From Acidimicrobiales bacterium (GTDB taxonomy: Bacteria > Actinomycetota > Acidimicrobiia > Acidimicrobiales > Aldehydirespiratoraceae), in contig JAJCXX010000003.1 in assembly GCA_029263195.1 (NCBI GenBank), positions 50,325 to 114,324 of the forward strand: a stretch of DNA of 64,000 nt, read 5' to 3'. The notes below the pieces were generated by a model that saw nothing but the letters and a program-made list of their open reading frames with translations, was not told the DNA's origin and ran no database searches. How positions within the stretch are numbered: the first letter of the stretch is position 1; each line of letters begins with the position of its first letter. The position numbers and the translations under genes were made by a program. Below, one piece after another: positions 58,325-64,000 of this stretch.

Positions 58325-59674
58325 ATGACCGATCACAAGATTTTTGACCTGCGGAGCCACATTGAAGCTCTGCAGCAGTCGGGGGCGGTGTCGCGAATCT
58401 CTCGTCGGGTGGAACTAGATCACGAGCTGTCCGACGTAGGGGCCGCCATGCAGCGGGCCGATGCCGGTGCGGCCTTGTTCGAGGACGTCTCGGGTTCGCC
58501 CTGGAAGATCTTCACGGGCGGCGTGGCCAGCCAGAGGTTGGCAGCCGCCGCTCTCGGGTGCCCGGTAGACGAGATGGTCGATCGGATGGGAGAGGCGCTC
58601 GAACCGAACAACGGTGTCCCGACTCGCCGAGTCGAAACCGCGCCGTGGCAGGCCAACACGGCGCGAGGCGACGACGTCGACCTGTCGGTGATCCCGATTC
58701 CCGTGCACTCGCGTGGTGACGGCGGCGCGTTCATCACCGGTGCCGTGACCGTAACGAAGGACCCGATCGGTGGGCGCGGAAATCTCTCCTACAACCGGAT
58801 GCTCCGCACGGGCCGAAACTCTCTGGGTTTCAATCTGAACGAATGGCGCGACGTCGGTACCTTCATGAAGAGCCGCCCTGATCCCGACGCCCCGTTTCCG
58901 GTGGCGCTGGCGATAGGGCTCGATCCGGCGATCATGATCGCCGCTGGGGTTCGAACGCCCGACGACGAACTGTTGATTGCCGGAGCCATTCGGGGCGAGG
59001 GCGTCGAGGTCTGTCGAGGTGTTGATGTCGACATCGACATCCCGGCCCACGCCGAGATCGTGCTCGAGGGATTGATTCACCCGTCCAGGCGGGAGCCTGA
59101 AGGTCCTCTGGCCGAGTTCCACGGCTACTTGGGTGAGATGTGGAACAGCCCCACCGTAGAGATCACGGCCATCTCGTGGCGTGACGATCCGATCTATCAG
59201 ACGATCGTTCCCGGCTGGTACGAACACATCTACATCGGCAACGTCTTGCCACGTGAGCCGCTGCTGCGTCGTTTCATCCGACACGTCGACCCCACCGCCG
59301 ATGTCCACATTCCTCCCTACGGAAACGGATTCCTGGCGGTGATCTCGATCGATCGCGACAACCCGGGAACGCCTCGAAATCTGGCGATGGCGGCGATGAC
59401 CGCACACATCAACATCCGCAACGTGGTGGTCGTCGATCGCGATGTCGACGTCTCGCAGCCGTCGGATGTTCTCTGGGCCATCACCAATCGGGTGCACTGG
59501 CATGACGACATCTTCACCGCTCCCCATGCCCAAGGCCACGAGATGGATCCTGTGGCCGATCAGCGCGGCGTCGGCGTGAAGGTTGGAATCGACGCCACCT
59601 ACAAGAGAGAACGTCGCGAATACGGCGAACGGGTTGCCTACGCGCCGATTGATCTCTCGGAGTACCTCCGGTGA
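58325..59674 (+). CDS. UbiD family decarboxylase
   Basis: PVHSRGDGGAFITGAVTVTKDPIGGRGNLSYNRMLRTGRNSLGFNL; VDIDIPAHAEIVLEGLI; EGPLAEFHGYLGEM. Confidence 0.94.
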   Translation: MTDHKIFDLRSHIEALQQSGAVSRISRRVELDHELSDVGAAMQRADAGAALFEDVSGSPWKIFTGGVASQRLAAAALGCPVDEMVDRMGEALEPNNGVPTRRVETAPWQANTARGDDVDLSVIPIPVHSRGDGGAFITGAVTVTKDPIGGRGNLSYNRMLRTGRNSLGFNLNEWRDVGTFMKSRPDPDAPFPVALAIGLDPAIMIAAGVRTPDDELLIAGAIRGEGVEVCRGVDVDIDIPAHAEIVLEGLIHPSRREPEGPLAEFHGYLGEMWNSPTVEITAISWRDDPIYQTIVPGWYEHIYIGNVLPREPLLRRFIRHVDPTADVHIPPYGNGFLAVISIDRDNPGTPRNLAMAAMTAHINIRNVVVVDRDVDVSQPSDVLWAITNRVHWHDDIFTAPHAQGHEMDPVADQRGVGVKVGIDATYKRERREYGERVAYAPIDLSEYLR

Positions 59675-60243
59675 AACCCACCCGCGTGGTGGTCGGAATC
59701 AGCGGCGCCAGCGGGGCGATCTACGGGGTACGGACCCTCGAGTTGTTGTCGGCGATCGATGACGTGGAAACCCACCTTGTGATCACTCCCTCGGCCCGTC
59801 AGACGTTGTTGATCGAGACCGATCTGTCGGTGGCCGATGTCGAGGCCCGGGCCGACTTCGCTCACGGCTCACGTGACGTTGCCGCTTCGATTGCATCGGG
59901 ATCATTCGAGTCGTCGGGGATGATCATCGCCCCGTGCTCGATCAAGACTCTGTCGGGCGTGGCCCATTCCTTCAGTGCCGATCTGTTGGTTCGGGCCGCC
60001 GATGTGATGTTGAAGGAACGTCGGCCGTTGGTGCTGATGGTTCGTGAGACACCATTTCATCTCGGTCATATTCGGCTGATGGAGCGAGTCACCGAGATGG
60101 GGGCGATTGTTCAGCCCCCCGTGCCGGCGTTCTACAACCACCCGGCGACCATCGACGACATTGTCACTCATTCCGTGGGCCGGGCCCTCGAGCATCTCGG
60201 CATCGAGGTGTCGGGACTCCAGCGGTGGTCAGGTCCCGGCTGA
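59671..60243 (+). CDS. UbiX family flavin prenyltransferase
   Basis: VVVGISGASGAIYGVRTLELL; MIIAPCSIKTLSGVAHSFSADLLVRAADVMLKERRPLVLMVRETPFHLGHIRLM; GTGA-coupled to UbiD gene. Confidence 0.95.
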   Translation: MKPTRVVVGISGASGAIYGVRTLELLSAIDDVETHLVITPSARQTLLIETDLSVADVEARADFAHGSRDVAASIASGSFESSGMIIAPCSIKTLSGVAHSFSADLLVRAADVMLKERRPLVLMVRETPFHLGHIRLMERVTEMGAIVQPPVPAFYNHPATIDDIVTHSVGRALEHLGIEVSGLQRWSGPG

Positions 60244-61209
60244 GACAATCGCCATGGTGTCGGACAGGAGGTCGGGCGCCTTGTCGAGGTCGTCGATGGG
60301 AAGCAGGAACTCGTCGAGGCCGTTGGTGGCCGCGAGATCAGCCAACTCCTGTGCGCATTCTTGGCGACTGCCGGCGATGACGAATTGGGTGACCCATTCG
60401 TCGCGAATCAGATGAGCGGCGGCTGGTGGTCCGCCCTCGACCAACGCCGCTCGCAGGGCGGCGATGTCGTCGGGACCGATGTCCAGTCGTTCGTGGATGT
60501 CGGCAGGGGAGTCGGGAATGCGGAAGGTGAGGTCTCGGCGGGCCGCCTCGAAGTCGTCGTCGTCGACCACGATTCTCGTGGAGTAGGTGACCGTCATCGG
60601 TCGGGTGCCGGCCGAGCGCAGCTTCTCGACGGTGGGACCGATGAAGTCCTTGTGGATGTAGCTCATGTAGAAACCGTCGGCCACCCGTCCGGCCAACTCG
60701 ATCATCCGGGGACCCCGCCCTGCCAGATGGATCTCGATGTCGGCGCGCGGTGAGGTGAGGGAGGCGGCGTTGAATCCCACGGTGTCGCCGTGGGTGTCGA
60801 TCGTCGAGCCACGCCACAGGCTGCGCGTGGCATCGACCATTTCGGCAACAGCTGTGAACGGTCGCCGTCGGTCGACGGCGAGCGGTGCGAGAGTGAGTCC
60901 GCCGCCGGCACCGAGGCCGAGGAACGCCCGCCCTTTGCTGAATTCGTCGAGTGACGCTATTGCGTTGGCCGTGACCCCCGGGTGACGGGTGAAGGGGTTG
61001 GTGATTCCGGGACCGATCCGGATCGATTCGGTGGCCGCGGCCACGGCGGTGAGGGTCACGTAGACATCGCGTGTGACCAGTCCTTCGTCGTAGATCCAAC
61101 AGCGTCGATACCCGAGGCGTTCGGCTTCGACTGCCAGCTCAGCTACCCGGGCGGCCGGGCCGGTCGGCATGAGATTGACTGATCCCGCCAGTTGGTTGGT
61201 GTGGGTCAC
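60229..61209 (-). CDS. LLM class oxidoreductase (F420-type), paralog of 40395-41363
   Basis: YRRCWIYDEGLVTRDVYVTLTAVAAATESIRIGPGITNPFTRHPGVTANAIASLDEFSKGRAFLGLGAGG. Confidence 0.88.
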   Translation of the reverse strand: MTHTNQLAGSVNLMPTGPAARVAELAVEAERLGYRRCWIYDEGLVTRDVYVTLTAVAAATESIRIGPGITNPFTRHPGVTANAIASLDEFSKGRAFLGLGAGGGLTLAPLAVDRRRPFTAVAEMVDATRSLWRGSTIDTHGDTVGFNAASLTSPRADIEIHLAGRGPRMIELAGRVADGFYMSYIHKDFIGPTVEKLRSAGTRPMTVTYSTRIVVDDDDFEAARRDLTFRIPDSPADIHERLDIGPDDIAALRAALVEGGPPAAAHLIRDEWVTQFVIAGSRQECAQELADLAATNGLDEFLLPIDDLDKAPDLLSDTMAIVSAGT

Positions 61210-61269
61210 ATCGCCGATGGTAGTTGGCCCCGGGTCGGTGTAGAAATGTTTGGTGTCACAAAGAATTTC

Positions 61270-61299
61270 TTGACCCAGAGAAACATGCCAGCCTATATT
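61270..61299 (+). promoter_or_regulatory. Sigma70-like promoter TTGACC-N18-TATATT upstream of E1alpha
   Basis: TTGACC 61270-61275, TATATT 61294-61299, 27 bp upstream of ATG 61326. Confidence 0.45.
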
Positions 61300-61325
61300 T
61301 CTACCACGTCCTGAATGGAGGCGCC

Positions 61326-62303
61326 ATGGACGAGACCACGTTTGCTTCGCTGTATCACGACATGTGGTTGATTCGAGCTTTCGAACAGGGCCTCGAATCG
61401 GAGTTCGAGAAGGGCAACGTTCCTGGAATGCTCCACACCGGCCTCGGCCAGGAGGCCACTCAGGCCGCGCTCGCCGCCCACCTGGAAGCCACCGACGCCT
61501 ACTTCCCCGATCATCGGGGTCACGGCATCAACGCCCTCGCCCAACAACGCCACCGCGGCGACGGCAGGCGAATCATGGCCGAACTGTTCGGTCGATCAAC
61601 CGGGGTGTGCAGCGGCAAGGGGGGAAGCCTCCACTCGGCCGATCCGTTGGCAGGAAACTTCGGCGACAACGCCATCGAAGGCTCCTACATGGCCACCGTG
61701 CTGGGAGTGGCGTTGGCCTCCAAGATGCGCGGCGAGTCCAAGGTCGCGTGCGCTATCATCGGCGATGGCACCGTCGGGCGAGGCGAGTTCCACGAGAGCC
61801 TCAACATGGCAGCCATTTGGGAGCTGCCGGTTCTTTACGCGTGCGTCAACAACGGCTACGCCATCCACACGCCGGTGGGCAAGGGCCACGCCTCAGCCGA
61901 CATCGTCGACTTGGCGCGCGGCTACGGATTCCCCTGCGAACAGGTCGACGGAAACGACATCGATGCGTCCTACGACCTCGTCGAAAGGGCTGTTCGACAC
62001 ATCCGCGACGGCAACGGGCCATTCTTCGTCGAGTTCATGACCTGGCGGTGGCAGGGGGTCTTCACGGGCGAGTTCCGGCCGGCCGATGAGGTCAAGTACT
62101 GGCGTGAGGATCACGATCCGATTCTCATGGCCGCCGACCGCCTGCGCGAGATGGGCTGGACCGACGAACATCTGGACCAGGTCGAGCGAGAGGCCCACGA
62201 CACGATCTCCTACTGGATCGATTTCGCCAAGGAGAGCCCGCCGCCCGATCCGGCGAAGGCCACCGCCGATGTCTACGTAGGATTCGAGGTGGCGGGATCA
62301 TGA
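61326..62303 (+). CDS. Thiamine-diphosphate-dependent dehydrogenase E1 alpha subunit (pyruvate/acetoin/branched-chain type)
   Basis: GLGQEATQAALAAHLEATDAYFPDHRGHG; CSGKGGSLHSAD; CAIIGDGTVGRGEFHESLNMAAIWELPVLYACVNNGYAI. Start ATG 61326. Confidence 0.93.
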   Translation: MDETTFASLYHDMWLIRAFEQGLESEFEKGNVPGMLHTGLGQEATQAALAAHLEATDAYFPDHRGHGINALAQQRHRGDGRRIMAELFGRSTGVCSGKGGSLHSADPLAGNFGDNAIEGSYMATVLGVALASKMRGESKVACAIIGDGTVGRGEFHESLNMAAIWELPVLYACVNNGYAIHTPVGKGHASADIVDLARGYGFPCEQVDGNDIDASYDLVERAVRHIRDGNGPFFVEFMTWRWQGVFTGEFRPADEVKYWREDHDPILMAADRLREMGWTDEHLDQVEREAHDTISYWIDFAKESPPPDPAKATADVYVGFEVAGS

Positions 62304-63313
62304 CTGGTGATTCCAAGGTCAAGAAGCGCACGATGGTGAAGGCACTCAACGAGGCACTCGACCTCGGCATGGAGGCCTTTCCCGAGATGTTTCTCATCGG
62401 TGAGGACATCGGCGAAATGGGGGGCGACTTCGGCGTCACCCGCAAGCTCTGGGCCAAGTACGGCGAAGACCGCGTGCGCGATACGCCACTTTCGGAAGCG
62501 GCAATCATCGGCGCGTGTGTGGGCAGCGCCATGGTCGGCATGCGCCCCGTTGCCGAAATCATGTTCGCCGACTTTCTGGGCGAGTGCTACGACCAGATCG
62601 TCAACAACGCGGCCAAGCTCCACTACATGTTCGACGGCCAGTTCAAGGCCTCGCTGGTCATACGTACGGCATGTGGCGGGGGGTTCGGCGGCGGACCACA
62701 CCACTCACAGTCGGTCGAGGGATGGTTTCTCAACGTTCCGGGCCTGGTGATCGTCGCTCCGTCAAACCCAGTCGATGCCAAGGGCCTGCTGCTGGCGTCG
62801 ATCGAATCTGACGATCCTGTGCTGTTCCTCGAACACAAGGCGCTCTACCGAGCCAAGGGCGAAGTTCCCGAGGGTTACTACACCACTCCTCTGGGCACAG
62901 CGGCGGTGGCCCGACAAGGAACCGATGTAACGGTTGTGGCCACGATGAGAATGGTGCCGATGGCGCTCGAGGCCGCCGAAGTGTTGGCCGAGGAGGGAGT
63001 CTCGGTGGAGGTGATCGACCTCCGAACGATCAGGCCTTACGACGCCGACACGGTCGTCGACTCCGTGCGCCGCACCGGCCGGGCTGTTGTTGCCAACGAG
63101 GCTCCTGCGGTGGGAGGTCTCGGGTCAGAGCTGAGCGCCCGCATCAGCCAGGACTGCTTCCATGAATTGCTGGGCCCGGTGGTACGGGTCGACGGTCTCG
63201 ACACTCCGATTCCGTTCTCGGTCGAACTCGAACTCCTGGTGCTTCCCGAAGCCGACCGGGTGATCGCCGCGATCAGGCAGGCAATGACACAACCAACGAG
63301 AGGTAGGCAGTAG
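62300..63313 (+). CDS. 2-oxoacid dehydrogenase E1 beta subunit
   Basis: ALNEALDLGMEAFPEMFLIGEDIGEMGGDFGVTRKLWAKYGEDRVRDTPLSEAAIIGACVGSAMVGMRPVAEIMFADF. Confidence 0.95.
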   Translation: MTGDSKVKKRTMVKALNEALDLGMEAFPEMFLIGEDIGEMGGDFGVTRKLWAKYGEDRVRDTPLSEAAIIGACVGSAMVGMRPVAEIMFADFLGECYDQIVNNAAKLHYMFDGQFKASLVIRTACGGGFGGGPHHSQSVEGWFLNVPGLVIVAPSNPVDAKGLLLASIESDDPVLFLEHKALYRAKGEVPEGYYTTPLGTAAVARQGTDVTVVATMRMVPMALEAAEVLAEEGVSVEVIDLRTIRPYDADTVVDSVRRTGRAVVANEAPAVGGLGSELSARISQDCFHELLGPVVRVDGLDTPIPFSVELELLVLPEADRVIAAIRQAMTQPTRGRQ

Positions 63314-63576
63314 TGGCGGTTGATGTGATTCTGCCCAAGTGGGGGCTCACCATGGAGGACGGAACCGTCGTTGCGTGGCACAAATCCGTCGGCGACACCG
63401 TCGCCGAGGGTGAGGTGCTCGCAGAGATCGAGACCGAGAAGGTCGAGACCGATCTCGAATCGCCGTGTGCTGGCATACTCGCCCGCATACTCGTGGAGGA
63501 AGACGACACGGTCGATGTCGGCACGGTGCTGGCGGTCATCGCTGCCGACGAGGCCGAAGCAGCGAGCCTCGCGTAG
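63313..63576 (+). CDS. Stand-alone lipoyl (biotinyl-type) domain protein
   Basis: 87 aa: VILPKWGLTMEDGTVVAWHKSVGDTVAEGEVLAEIETEKVETDLESPCAG; predicted lipoyl-Lys in ETEKVET. Confidence 0.92.
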   Translation: MAVDVILPKWGLTMEDGTVVAWHKSVGDTVAEGEVLAEIETEKVETDLESPCAGILARILVEEDDTVDVGTVLAVIAADEAEAASLA

Positions 63577-63590
63577 CGAGGACCCGTTTG

Positions 63591-64000
63591 ATGTCCGACG
63601 AACCCGCGCCCCAGACAAGTGAAGTTGCCGGTGAGCCACTGGGTCGTCTCGGCCGGGTGATGGCCCGCAACATGGCGGCGAGTGTCGCCGAGAACGCGCT
63701 GAGCCGGATCGGTCGCGATATCGACCTCACCGACGTCGTCATCGATCGGGGAGCGTCTCCGATTCGCTACTCGATCAACACCTACGTTCTGGCGGCGGTC
63801 GCAAGAAGCCTCCCGGCTCACCCTCGTATCAACGGTCACCTCGACGGCAAGACAATCGTCGTGCCCAAGACCGTCAATCTTGGAGTGGCTGTTTCGGTCG
63901 ACGATGGTCTGATCGTGCCGGTTGTTCAGGATGCCCAACGCCTCTCCGTCGGTGATCTCGACGCTGCGGTCGCAGATCTCGCAGCAAAGGCCCGGGCCGG
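63591..64000 (+). CDS. 2-oxoacid dehydrogenase acyltransferase (E2) catalytic core, truncated by window edge
   Basis: Manual translation from ATG 63591: MSDEPAPQTSEVAGEPLGRLGRVMARNMAAS...YSINTYVLAAVARSLPAHPRINGHLDGKTIVVPKTVNLGVAVSVDDGLIVPVVQDAQRLSVGDLDAAVADLAAKARA; absent from ORF track (no stop in window). Confidence 0.87.
   Translation, partial: MSDEPAPQTSEVAGEPLGRLGRVMARNMAASVAENALSRIGRDIDLTDVVIDRGASPIRYSINTYVLAAVARSLPAHPRINGHLDGKTIVVPKTVNLGVAVSVDDGLIVPVVQDAQRLSVGDLDAAVADLAAKARA

Noticed and set aside
58415-59539. 374-aa minus-strand ORF
   Set aside because: Shadow of UbiD.

Overview
High-GC, gene-dense bacterial chromosome segment. Gene content (F420/LLM oxidoreductases, leaderless-type starts, S6-SSB-S18-L9-DnaB block) suggests an actinobacterium, possibly Acidimicrobiia; that taxonomic call is inference. 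Left part (1-12 kb): partial uroporphyrinogen-decarboxylase-family gene, ECF sigma factor with zinc-finger/TM/extracytoplasmic extension next to a lipoprotein, the conserved rpsF-ssb-rpsR-rplI-dnaB block, then a gene-poor gap holding two tandem copies of a ~130-bp structured-RNA-like repeat. Middle (8-31 kb): acyl-CoA metabolism genes, sulfatase, SOD, a polyamine/guanidino-compound degradation cluster (glutamine-synthetase-like, GATase, Fe-ADH, ALDH, ureohydrolase), and a 1054-aa membrane coiled-coil protein. Right part (31.7-64 kb): a catabolic island centred on a same-strand run (about 46.3 to 32.8 kb, minus strand) encoding a predicted selenium-dependent molybdenum hydroxylase (FAD subunit, XdhD-like Mo subunit, SsnA-like amidohydrolase) with its maturation factors XdhC, YqeB and YqeC, ending at a 28-bp inverted repeat. 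It is followed by more deaminases/amidohydrolases, creatininase, RidA, F420-type oxidoreductases, a NitT/TauT-type ABC importer, UbiD/UbiX, and a 2-oxoacid dehydrogenase with separate lipoyl-domain and E2-core genes. Main candidates for undescribed biology: the tandem structured repeat (7460-7790) and the Se-Mo hydroxylase heterocycle-catabolism island. No tRNA, rRNA, CRISPR array or transposase was recognised by eye.
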